From: Aphrophora alni | Taxonomy: Eukaryota > Arthropoda > Insecta > Hemiptera > Aphrophoridae | NCBI GenBank assembly: GCA_963513935.1 | Contig: OY740777.1 | Span: forward strand, 16,355,092-16,419,091 | Length of the DNA stretch: 64,000 bases | Direction of reading: 5' to 3' | Shown: positions 1-8,978 of the stretch, piece by piece | How positions within the stretch are numbered: the first letter of the stretch is position 1 | Layout: every line of letters starts with the position of its first letter | Notes under the pieces: model-generated | Told to the model about the DNA's origin: nothing | Databases searched by the model: none | What the model saw: only the letters and a program-made list of their open reading frames with translations | Position numbers and translations under genes: made by a program

Positions 1-451
1 CAGGGTATTTTAGTCAATAAAGTTTGTTTATAGAGGGTGTCACGTCAAAAAATATTGGTTTTACATTCAGACCATTAACTTACAAAAAAAATATAATAAA
101 GTTTTATGAAAAAATAGTTTCTTCCTACTAGTTAACACAATTTGAAGTCAAATTCGATAAATGAAAATATACCGTAACATAACTGCTGCTTATATAATTT
201 TTACTTTGTACAAGAGTAACTAAAACTTCACTTTGACTTTATATTTCAATATTAACTTTATATTTCCTTAACAGGGCATTTTCTAAAACCTTTTAAATTT
301 ATTTTATTACTGTAATAATGGATATCAATAAAAATACTTATGTCGTGATTGTTAGACCTGTATGAAACAAATTATGTAATCATTATGTAACTTTGAACCA
401 ACTTTTTGCTTTTGAAATTATCCAACTATATTTTTAACCAGAAGAAAGCAC

Positions 452-539
<88 letters not shown>

Positions 540-643
540 ATATAACCTATATGTTATTACATATAATAAAATCACTAAGATTAACATTATTAGCCCATTT
601 AGAATCTTGTTAACAAAATTTGATTCTTTAGTAATATTTTATG
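1..643. other. AT-rich non-coding stretch, no gene seen
   Basis: I see no convincing coding sequence here. The only structure is the TA microsatellite in the middle; the open frame that runs through it (Ile-Tyr repeats) is a product of the microsatellite, not a gene. Confidence 0.6.
455..543. repeat. (TA)n microsatellite
   Basis: Roughly 88 bases of TA dinucleotide broken by a few TTT interruptions. It lies about 100 bp left of the pogo-type transposon. Confidence 0.95.
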
Positions 644-645
644 TA

Positions 646-667
646 CCGTAAACCGGGGCTACTTTGC
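646..667 (+). repeat. left terminal inverted repeat of the pogo-type element
   Basis: Begins ccgtaaaccggggctacttt directly after a TA dinucleotide. It matches the reverse complement of 3202-3223 at all 22 positions. Confidence 0.95.
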
Positions 668-921
668 ACCGCAGGTGGTTACTTTGCCCCAGCGACGAAA
701 AAAGTTACTACGTAAACTGACAGCAATTCATTCAACTGAAAACACGTAGTTTCGAGTTTATCCGCTAGGTAGCACCACTAGCATTGCCATACATCATTTT
801 CAGACCATCCCACCATTTTGAAGTTGATTTATACATTTGGAAATTATTGTGCCAAAATTTGTTGTGATTTTGCTTCGAAAAAAGTGGTGTTCTCAACCCA
901 TTTTCAGACTTTTAATTTTAA

Positions 922-2787
922 CTTTTTTCACCAGAGCAGTTAGAGGAATGTTTGCAAGCAATAAGGGATGGTTCATACAGCCATCGTCGAGCTGCAGAAC
1001 ACTTTAATATACCTAGACGAACTATTTTAAACAAACTGAAACAGAAGCATAGTAAACAAGTAGGGAAACCTACAATATTTTCCAGAGAGGAGGAGGAATC
1101 TTTTGTTTCGTACATAGAAACACTGAGTGATTTTGGCTTCCCAATAACTACGGAAGATCTCAGGAATGCCGTCAAAATTTACTTAGAGAGAACTAGTCGT
1201 GTCGTTGAAGAATTTCAAGGGAACAAGCCTGGCCTTGAGTGGCTAAAACATTTCTTGATGCGTTACCCAAGATTGAAAGAGCGCATAGCATCCAACATAA
1301 AGAGAAGTCGAGCTGCAGTTACCGAAGATATCATTCAGGATTATATTAAAAACTTGCAAGAAGTTATCAAAGATGTACCTCCTGAAAATATTTGGAATCT
1401 AGACGAGACCAATTTGGCAGATGACCCTTCAAAGAAGAAAGTTATTTGTCGCCGTGGCACAAAATATCCTGAAAAACTGTGTAATTTTTCCAAATCAAGC
1501 ACCTCTATTATGATTTGCGGCAGTGCGGCTGGTGAAATATTGCCACCCTTTGTTGTGTACAAAGGTACCCAGATGTGGGACGTTTGGACCGAAGGTGGGC
1601 CAAAAAACACTCGCTATTTTAGCACAAAGTCTGGGTGGTTTGATGGACCAGCCTTTAATGAATGGTTTGAGAGTTTGTGCCTGCCACGACTTAAGAAAGC
1701 GGTAGGAAAAACAGTTGTGGTTGCGGATAACTTATCCAGTCACTTAAATGTCGTTATTTTTGAGAAGTGTAGAGAAAATAATATCAGTTTTGTATGTCTC
1801 CCCCCTAACAGTACTCATTTAACGCAACCGTTAGACGTGGCTTTTTTTAGACCTATGAGGGTTGCTTGGAGAAATATCTTAAGTGACTGGAAAAATACCC
1901 CAAACGGTATGAAAGCAGGAGTTTTGCCCAAGCATGTCTTCCCTTCATTGCTGAAAAAACTTCTGGAAGACTTGGAGCCCAACATGAAAAAAAATCTTGA
2001 GAGCGGATTTAAAAAAACTGGTATATATCCATGTGACATACAACCTCTATTGGACAGAATAGGCCAAAAAGCAGTTGAACCCTCAGCTGTAAGCTCAGCA
2101 TTTTTAGAACTTGTGCAAACAACCAAATCCATAATAGGCGAAACATCTACAAACACTAAAAGAAGGAAGAAGATACAACTTCCTGCAGGTAAAAGCCTGT
2201 CTAACGAAGAAATGCTAAATACCATATTGATTTCCCCTGCTAGCACAAGCAAGGCCTCTAATAACATAGTCAAGTCCAAAACTAAGAAGCCCCCTAAAAA
2301 GAAAAGTCAAAGAAGTTATAAGGGAAGTGATGATGATAATGTTTTAAGTGAAATGGAATTAAATCTCAGTGAAAGTTCAGATGAAGACTGGGAATCATTC
2401 CGGAAAAAACAACTGGAATTGTTAGAAGAAGAAAATAGGAAACCAAACAAACCAGGCATACAACCAGTAAAAGAGCAAGTGGACACCTTCGTGGTCGTAA
2501 TTTATCAAAATGAACACTATCCAGGCGTTATTGAAAGTTTTAATGAAGAAGGTGCAGTAGTGAGTGCTATGTTTAAGACGCCTAAAGGGAATTGGAAATG
2601 GCCGGAGAAAAAGGACTCAATCGCTTACCCTTGGGAAGAGATTCTTGGTAGCATTAATCCGCCAAAAAAAATAAATAAAAGGGGCATGTTCAGCGTCCCA
2701 GAACTTATGTCTGATCTTGACTGTTTTTTAATTAATTGTTGTAGTTCATTGTCTAAGTTGATAGACCTAACAAATATTATAATATAA
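922..2787 (+). CDS. pogo/Tigger-family transposase
   Basis: Cut-and-paste transposase that would bind the element's TIRs and catalyse TA-targeted integration in the nucleus. Numbering from the TTG at 952: residues 1-30 are an HTH of the psq/CENP-B type (RRAAEHFNIPRRTILNKL), about 40-115 a second CENP-B-like DNA-binding half, and 130-330 the DDE_1 catalytic domain. Visible acidic residues are D151 (NLDETN), D259 (VVVADN) and D295 (TQPLDV), giving DD35D. The tail is basic then acidic (about 405-475), followed by a 100-residue C-terminal region. The frame is open from 922, but there is no in-frame ATG near the start and no ATG at all between the TIR and 948. A polypyrimidine-AG at 923-934 looks like a splice acceptor, so a short 5' exon is likely, or the start codon has been lost. 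No internal stop or frameshift was seen. The exact start is uncertain. Confidence 0.85.
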   Translation, partial: LFSPEQLEECLQAIRDGSYSHRRAAEHFNIPRRTILNKLKQKHSKQVGKPTIFSREEEESFVSYIETLSDFGFPITTEDLRNAVKIYLERTSRVVEEFQGNKPGLEWLKHFLMRYPRLKERIASNIKRSRAAVTEDIIQDYIKNLQEVIKDVPPENIWNLDETNLADDPSKKKVICRRGTKYPEKLCNFSKSSTSIMICGSAAGEILPPFVVYKGTQMWDVWTEGGPKNTRYFSTKSGWFDGPAFNEWFESLCLPRLKKAVGKTVVVADNLSSHLNVVIFEKCRENNISFVCLPPNSTHLTQPLDVAFFRPMRVAWRNILSDWKNTPNGMKAGVLPKHVFPSLLKKLLEDLEPNMKKNLESGFKKTGIYPCDIQPLLDRIGQKAVEPSAVSSAFLELVQTTKSIIGETSTNTKRRKKIQLPAGKSLSNEEMLNTILISPASTSKASNNIVKSKTKKPPKKKSQRSYKGSDDDNVLSEMELNLSESSDEDWESFRKKQLELLEEENRKPNKPGIQPVKEQVDTFVVVIYQNEHYPGVIESFNEEGAVVSAMFKTPKGNWKWPEKKDSIAYPWEEILGSINPPKKINKRGMFSVPELMSDLDCFLINCCSSLSKLIDLTNIII

Positions 2788-3201
2788 TAGGCCTAACATG
2801 TGTTTGTACTCTTTTCATGTTTAATATATTGACATTTGTACCTACACGATTTTTTATTCTCATAAATATTCCCAAAATGCATTTATTAACTCTTGTTCGT
2901 GTCAGACACTTCAAAGAGTTATACTAGATACTCAAATCAAGTGTGTTACTTTGCCCCAATTCATTTTTACTATGATAAATAAATAATTTTTCCAAGTGGG
3001 GCAAAGTTACCCGAACCCCAGGGTAACTTTGCTCCACTTTAAAAAAATTAAATTAAAATAAAAAAACATGGTAAATTGGTCATTTAAGTACTTAAACATG
3101 TTCTTTGGATAGTTTTTAGTAGATTAGAACCGATCCCGATTATTTATCTCTAACAGCTTTCATAACAATTGCGATTTCTTCAAAAAGTTCCGAAAAGTGG
3201 A

Positions 3202-3223
3202 GCAAAGTAGCCCCGGTTTACGG
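3202..3223 (-). repeat. right terminal inverted repeat of the pogo-type element
   Basis: Exact reverse complement of 646-667, followed by TA at 3224-3225. Confidence 0.95.
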
Positions 3224-3225
3224 TA

Positions 3226-3647
3226 TGTGTTTAACTCTAGAACTTAAAGTTAAAAATAACACATGTGTAGATACGTTTTCTTGTACTGCAAAAAGAGTAA
3301 AACTTTGTTTTTTACCATTTACATTGTTGTTTTATTTGAAAGAATGTTTACAGGAGAAAAATAAATTATGTTTGTGATGCTAAATATGGTTTTATGTTTG
3401 AAATCTTTCTTAGTGTTTCTTACATTTATATTTACTGGAGAACTAATTCCTCCAACACCTATCTCAGCAATATGAGTATTTTTAACACTGGAAGAGTGAT
3501 TGAAAATAGTTAAAGTTCTAAACGTTACGGTTTACCTGTTTGCATACTTATAAGATACGAAATTATAACAACACTCTTCAGTAATGATTATAAAATATAA
3601 GTTCATTGAATTAACAAATAAATAAGTTCAGTTTGATGCAACTTGCT
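3226..3647. other. AT-rich spacer, nothing recognised
   Basis: No gene or repeat family recognised between the pogo-type element and the 3' end of the receptor gene. Confidence 0.5.
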
Positions 3648-4796
3648 TTATAAAATTGGTATTAAAGCAAAAACTATCGTCGCAGCAAGGTTGATTATTG
3701 TTGGAATCAAATTAAAGTCGAAGTCAAATAAACCACACGACATCGTTTGGTTCTCGTGGATTAACCGACAGTACATATATTTCAACTGCTTTCTTGAATT
3801 CTTATTTTTAGTCAAACTTAACGCATTGTTAAGGTTATGTTTTACTTTACATATTTCTGTGCAGAGAAGTGTACAACATAGAAGACTTAAACAAAAATAA
3901 GAGGAAAAAATCGTTATTACGACCACAAATTCGATCATAAACTTTTCGTTCACGGATGTATCGTAGATGGGTGCTGCATAACAAACAAAAACCAAGGTAT
4001 TAAGCGTGAACCAAGCGACATTAGCACTGTAGTATTCCGTAATGAAACACATAACTACAAAAAGTTCTGTAAAGGCTCTTTTTACAATCCTTATTTGTCG
4101 AATTTCATTTTCGTTCTGAAAAAATTGTGGTCCAGTAATTTCCACGGCAGGCAATACACTAAGTAAAGAAATGTTCAGTATATTTATCTGAAGTGAGTTT
4201 TCCTGTAATTCAGTTATACTTTTCCTCAACATTTGCATACGTTGGCGAACTGTCAAAACCAACAAGCAGAAGTCTGTCATCATTGCCCAAACCATTCCCA
4301 TCAACTGGACAAAGGTAGCAAAAAGAATATAGTTTACAACGGTGCTGTCAAATAATGGCTTAACCTCTAGCAAAGAGCCAACTATTATTACAGAAATTAC
4401 GTTTGCAGATACAACTATGATCGTGAATTTTCTTGATTTCCAGTGATCAACGAAGTGTCCCAAACTTTCTAATCTTTTGTCAACACTTTTGATATTCTCA
4501 TAAGTAAGAACAATCAGTTTGGATTGCTTCAAAGTATTCCACAGTAAATACAGACCACCGAGTAGCAGTGTGAAGTTTGAAACTAGGATAAACAAAATTA
4601 CGTATAATTTTGAATTTTTGAAAATATAATGGAAAAGCTTCATCGAACTTAAAATAGTGATCACACAGAAGAGAAATAGGGTGTATATTGCAGAAATAAC
4701 ATTCAGACAGGGTTCCGTAAACGACATAATATTAATACCTAAAACACGACCCATAAATGTAGCTGGAGCATGACTCCAGACCACATCCTGACACAT
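3648..4796 (-). CDS. gustatory-receptor-like seven-transmembrane protein
   Basis: A 382-residue intronless frame, a normal length for the insect gustatory receptor family (7tm_7), whose members are ligand-gated cation channels in chemosensory neurons. Hydrophobic segments lie near residues 33-55, 63-87, 122-146, 152-178, 236-268, 286-312 and 358-382, giving seven helices. The C-terminus (SCGLFDFDFNLIPTIINLAA, then IVFALIPIL) aligns with the family's final helix, where the usual motif is TYhhhhhQF. Here the Tyr is Ile, the Gln is Pro and the Phe is Ile, so the signature is degenerate. The ATG at 4796 is preceded by an in-frame TAG seven codons upstream, which supports this start. There are no internal stops. 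It lies on the same strand as the TMEM161 exons and downstream of the last one recognised, so it may sit inside a TMEM161 intron. The ligand cannot be predicted. An alternative is a recently silenced receptor copy. Confidence 0.8.
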   Translation of the reverse strand: MCQDVVWSHAPATFMGRVLGINIMSFTEPCLNVISAIYTLFLFCVITILSSMKLFHYIFKNSKLYVILFILVSNFTLLLGGLYLLWNTLKQSKLIVLTYENIKSVDKRLESLGHFVDHWKSRKFTIIVVSANVISVIIVGSLLEVKPLFDSTVVNYILFATFVQLMGMVWAMMTDFCLLVLTVRQRMQMLRKSITELQENSLQINILNISLLSVLPAVEITGPQFFQNENEIRQIRIVKRAFTELFVVMCFITEYYSANVAWFTLNTLVFVCYAAPIYDTSVNEKFMIEFVVVITIFSSYFCLSLLCCTLLCTEICKVKHNLNNALSLTKNKNSRKQLKYMYCRLIHENQTMSCGLFDFDFNLIPTIINLAATIVFALIPIL

Positions 4797-5447
4797 TACG
4801 TATACCTTCTGCGACTAGATGTAACTAGACTAGAGGTTTGTTTCATTATAGTTGATATGGATACGAGAAGTTGTTAGTAAAGCTTCAATAAACATGTGAT
4901 ACGATACAATGTCAAGTAATTGGTGTCATAAAATCAATACACAAATATAATACCTATTGTTTAATCTGATAATTAATTGTAGGAAATGATTACATTAAGG
5001 CGATCAATAGTACAAAGTCAAGTGACAAACACTACGTCAATGATACTTATAGTAAAGTACCTTTCCATTTTGAGACTGTTAACTAGGTCACCTGAAACTT
5101 ATTTTATTATAAGTTTGGAATTTTTCACCTCCTTACAAGGAGGCAATTTTGGGGATTTTCAAAGTTTTCAAATGGGAACCAGCATCCTTTAGGGCATAAA
5201 GAGTTAAAATTAATGTCGTTCACAAATTGTTTAGATGACCAGAATCAAAATGGCGGCACAAAGATAATTAAACTATAAAATCTCTAAATATGTGAAATCA
5301 GAAAACGAAACAGTTTTTAAAATGTTATGTAGACTAATATGAGATAAGAATTCGCCTCAAAAGTGTTATTCTTTAGGGCACATTAAAAATACAAAACAAG
5401 AACCACATCATGTGAAATATCAAATTAAATTGCTATTTAAGGCAATA
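4797..5447. other. spacer upstream of the receptor gene
   Basis: AT-rich. The 68-residue frame at 4986-5192 has no recognisable features. Regulatory sites for the receptor gene would be expected here, but none can be named from sequence alone. Confidence 0.4.
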
Positions 5448-5730
5448 CTAATGACACCAACAAATTTCACTTTTAGATTTATTAAAAATATTTTATAATG
5501 TGGATATTATATCCAAAGAAAATGTACTGTATTTTTACAGTTTGTATGAGAGTTACATTTCGTATTTCACATTTGGTTTGTTGTGATTATTTCGATTAAG
5601 TGTTCAAACGAAATATAACTATCATACTAATTGTAAAAAATACAATATAATTTTTATAAAATGTCATACACATTTTGAAATAAGATTTTTTGTAAAGTTA
5701 AAAGTGAAATTTGTTGGCGTCGCATTATTT
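5448..5730. mobile_element. foldback MITE (long imperfect hairpin)
   Basis: The left end (from about 5448, containing ccaacaaatttcactttt) recurs as its reverse complement at about 5698-5728. Inner blocks also pair: the stretch around 5527-5563 is repeated inverted around 5605-5650 (shared core GTATGA-AGTTA-ATTTCGT). The whole roughly 280-bp unit would fold into one hairpin with a loop near 5570-5600. There is no coding capacity. The pattern is that of a MITE; the family is unknown and the exact ends are approximate. Confidence 0.7.
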
Positions 5731-7247
5731 TGGTACATTGGAACAGTAAAGGCACAGTAAGGAACAGTTAAGGAACAGTACGTCATCAAATTACTATTAT
5801 GTGCAAACGAAAATTTAAATTAACGTTCCTATTTCAAATATAAAGTGTTTTAGTAACTTACACAAGGCATTCAATAAAAAAAATTAAAAACAAAAAATCT
5901 TATTACTTTACGACATTTTTCAGCAAATTTCAACATAAAATAAGAGCATTTTTATATGTAATAAACCAACCATTTTCTTTAAAAGTTTGCAGTTTTTGTT
6001 ATTTATAAAAAAACTATAATCTTGACAAATTTTAATTACTGAATATTTTATAGTTATTATTATTTAAAGAAAAATAAGTTCAACTCAAGAACTTTTATAA
6101 CCATATTTACATTTCATTAAAAACCTTTATAAATAAGGAAGAATTCATTCATATATTAAAGCTTCAATTTATAAATACCAATGATAAATTCTACAATTGT
6201 AATTAAAATATAAAAGTGTGTTTTAAAGAATAATCGTAAAGTCTGAATGAGGGTGAAAAAGTACCATTCCAACATCAGCACATTGCATCATTTAAAATGT
6301 AGTTCTGAAAAATCAGTGATTACCACGTGAACATGAATATATGCATATTTAGGATTTAAGAGTCTTGAGTGGTGATTATTATGTCTAGGAAGTGTACAGA
6401 CAGAAAGACAACCGTAAAGTGTTCGAATTGGGAAGCATTGATCAATTGTGTAACCTGAAACATATTTTAGCTTGCTACTGAAAGTTTTTACTAAGAACAA
6501 ACAAATACCTTTCAACAAAAATTTCCAAAAGTGTTATGACATAACGAAATATTCAACCGCAGGTCTGAATTTCGTATTCAGCAAAATGAAATCGAACCTG
6601 AGTCTCGTAGAAGGTCCAAACTTGCTCTTTACTAAAAAGGTCAGAAAATATAAACTTTGATTTTACCTACATATATAAGTTAGATTCAAACTAAAGTTGC
6701 TCTTGGAACTAAAATGGTTGTATATTATTTGAAATACGACCATTTAACTGGCAACAAATTTAAGGGAATCACAGAGTCAAACACCAACACATAAGTAGTG
6801 GAGTTTTGAACAAAGATGGACAATTCAGTCGACAATATGACACTGAGTCTACAAGGATGAACACTTTGATGTAGACACAGCAAGTGGATGTAGTTACAGA
6901 AGATAAACAATACCGCTTCAAATTGATTGTTCAATATTATTGTTTAAAAGTTCAAAATGTTTGTATTGAGAAACTTTTAATTGAATCAGAAATTAAGTAA
7001 TTAAATACATTGAATTTAATCAGTGCTAGTGTATATCTTTAGGTCGAAGTTAAGATAAAGCCATTCATGTCAGGTTCATCACAGAAGTTCAACAATTTTC
7101 TTCATGTTGCACTATTAAATATATTTTTTATTACTAAGCTATTCAGTCTAATTGTATGTGATTAAATATTGCCTTTCTTTGATTTCCCCTATTAAAATAG
7201 TAACAACCTATCTGCTCATTAACTGTAGAATCAGAGAAAATAAATGT
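5731..7247. other. AT-rich stretch, no gene seen
   Basis: Just right of the MITE, 5739-5780 has four imperfect GGAACAGTAA-like units. The remainder, including small open frames near 6288-6934, shows no recognisable domain and no plausible splice-framed exon of the flanking genes. Confidence 0.45.
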
Positions 7248-7358
7248 AGTAGCCCATAACTGTTCATGGCAGTAGCCCATAACTGTTCATGGCAGTAGCC
7301 CTGACTGTTCATGACAGTAGCCCATAACTGTTCATGGCAGTGTCCTGTAACTGTTGAT
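7248..7358. repeat. 23-bp tandem repeat, four to five units
   Basis: The unit agtagcccataactgttcat plus ggc starts at 7248, 7271, 7294 (22 bp, with small changes) and 7316. A weaker fifth unit follows from 7339. It is a minisatellite and I see no function. Confidence 0.9.
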
Positions 7359-8584
7359 ACTTTTACAGTTTTTACCCGATGCCCTTTAACAGTTACATCT
7401 GTGATAACTTTTAAAGTTTTACTCCTGTAACATATAGGGTGTTTAAACAGTACTCAAACACTTTCACTCTTTAATTAAGAATAATTTGGTTCTACGTCAC
7501 GAAAACAAAAAATGTATATTCTCAAAATCAGATCTTCAGATTTTGATTAAATTTTACTTTGGTTGTAATTGTAATTTCGTCTTTAAAATAATTTTATATA
7601 ATTTAATACGTTTACCAAATGTAGGGAGAAAATATCAATATACGAAATATTTAATCTAGTTTAACTGCAAAGTCGCATTCATCGATAAATCTACTGCAAC
7701 GATTTTATTGAAACCTTATTATAATACAAATGTGAAACTTAAATATTCTAATTATATCTTTATTCGTTTTATAATTTTTTTTATAGCTCTTAAATTTTCA
7801 GCAAACATTCGAGATTATCTTACTTTAAATCAAAATGATTATCCTAAAATATTTAAATCTTAAAGGATTTTATGTTAAACAAAATACAAATCCGTATGTT
7901 GCAAAATCCGAGTAGAAATTAAACAATTTAAAACAAAAACCTGTAAAATATAAACACTGACAGTATAAGTACTTTAATATTTACAAAAGTGTTTATGTAG
8001 ATTACGTCTCGAAACCAATGTGAATATAATTACTAATATATTTAATATCCGTCTTGTAAATCCAACGTAGCAATGTTTTAAAGCTGTAAGCTTTGTTGAA
8101 GGAGATAAATTTAAAAGAAATACAGTCGAGATGGATTGCAAGCTGTAAAATATATTATCTTTGCAGACGATTTTGTCTTATATAAATGTAAAATTACCCT
8201 CGGAATCATTAATACCAGTGATGAGCAGAGTTTTGTGTCTTGGGTATTATTGCTTTATATCCCGTTAAAAAATAAACTGAAGTATTTAATTGTTTTATTA
8301 TCAAAACCTTATTTATGAGTTTCAGGAAAGAATGAAATGAATAAATCTCCGTCTAGTCTTTGTTGTTTTGTTTTCAAAAAGTGTTATGTTGTAGAAAATA
8401 ATACAGGTTTTATCTTTAATAAAATGAAGTATTTCTCTTCTTTGTAGACCAAAACTCCATCATTATCTCCAATGGTACCAACAAAACAAGTCAGATATTA
8501 TGTAAGAGTATATAAACAATAATTCCTATTGTACCAAGTAAGTTACTGTATAACCATTGCCGGAGTTTTTAAAATTTATTTTCA
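7359..8584. other. AT-rich stretch, nothing recognised
   Basis: No gene, RNA or repeat family recognised on either strand. Confidence 0.45.
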
Positions 8585-8866
8585 TTATACTACATCAAAA
8601 ATATTGTTTTCTTTACTTCTCCATGTATAGCAAAGTCCTTCTTTTCTGTACACTCCAAAGAAAATTTTGTGGCACCAGTTGATTTTACTTCTACCACACA
8701 CTCCACACTCCACACTCACCTTCTTCATTGTTACTAATCCTACAACATTACTAACACTATGAACAGAACTTTTGCTTTCAACCTGACCACTATCTTGTGT
8801 AAGCCAATCTATTATGTCACTGACAGTACAATCGGTAAATATCATTTTCATTTTGATAACTTTCAA
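8585..8866 (-). other. open frame of unknown origin (93 residues)
   Basis: The frame reads through a Cys-rich stretch (VECGVCGRSKINWCHKIF) but has no homologue that I recognise. It ends just left of the Tigger-type insertion at 8979. Sequence on the far side of the insertion does not restore a clear longer frame. It could be a decayed transposon N-terminus or chance; I do not propose a function. Confidence 0.2.
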
Positions 8867-8978
8867 TTCCAGTCACATCGACACCCGTATCCATCACAAT
8901 ATCACCGAAGCTATCACAGTCCATTTTTCATTATTATAACAAAATCTCCATCAGACACACTTTCATACAAAACTTTTA

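Larger units (their letters stand above)
646..3223 (+). mobile_element. pogo/Tigger-type DNA transposon, complete ends
   Basis: The element is 2,578 bp, bounded by perfect 22-bp terminal inverted repeats (646-667 and 3202-3223) and flanked on each side by the dinucleotide TA (644-645 and 3224-3225), the usual target duplication of the Tc1/mariner superfamily. Short subterminal motifs of the form TTACTTTGCCCC recur near both ends (around 679-690, 2945-2956 and, inverted, 3000-3010 and 3023-3035), a plausible set of transposase binding sites. It carries one long transposase frame in the same orientation. The perfect TIRs and long open frame argue for a recent insertion. Family assignment to pogo/Tigger rests on the transposase. 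Confidence 0.93.

Noticed and set aside
406..651. 81-residue open frame rich in Ile-Tyr
   Set aside because: It is the translation of the TA microsatellite, not a gene.
1815..2279. 154-residue minus-strand frame inside the pogo-type transposase
   Set aside because: It is an antisense shadow of the transposase frame and has no domain of its own.
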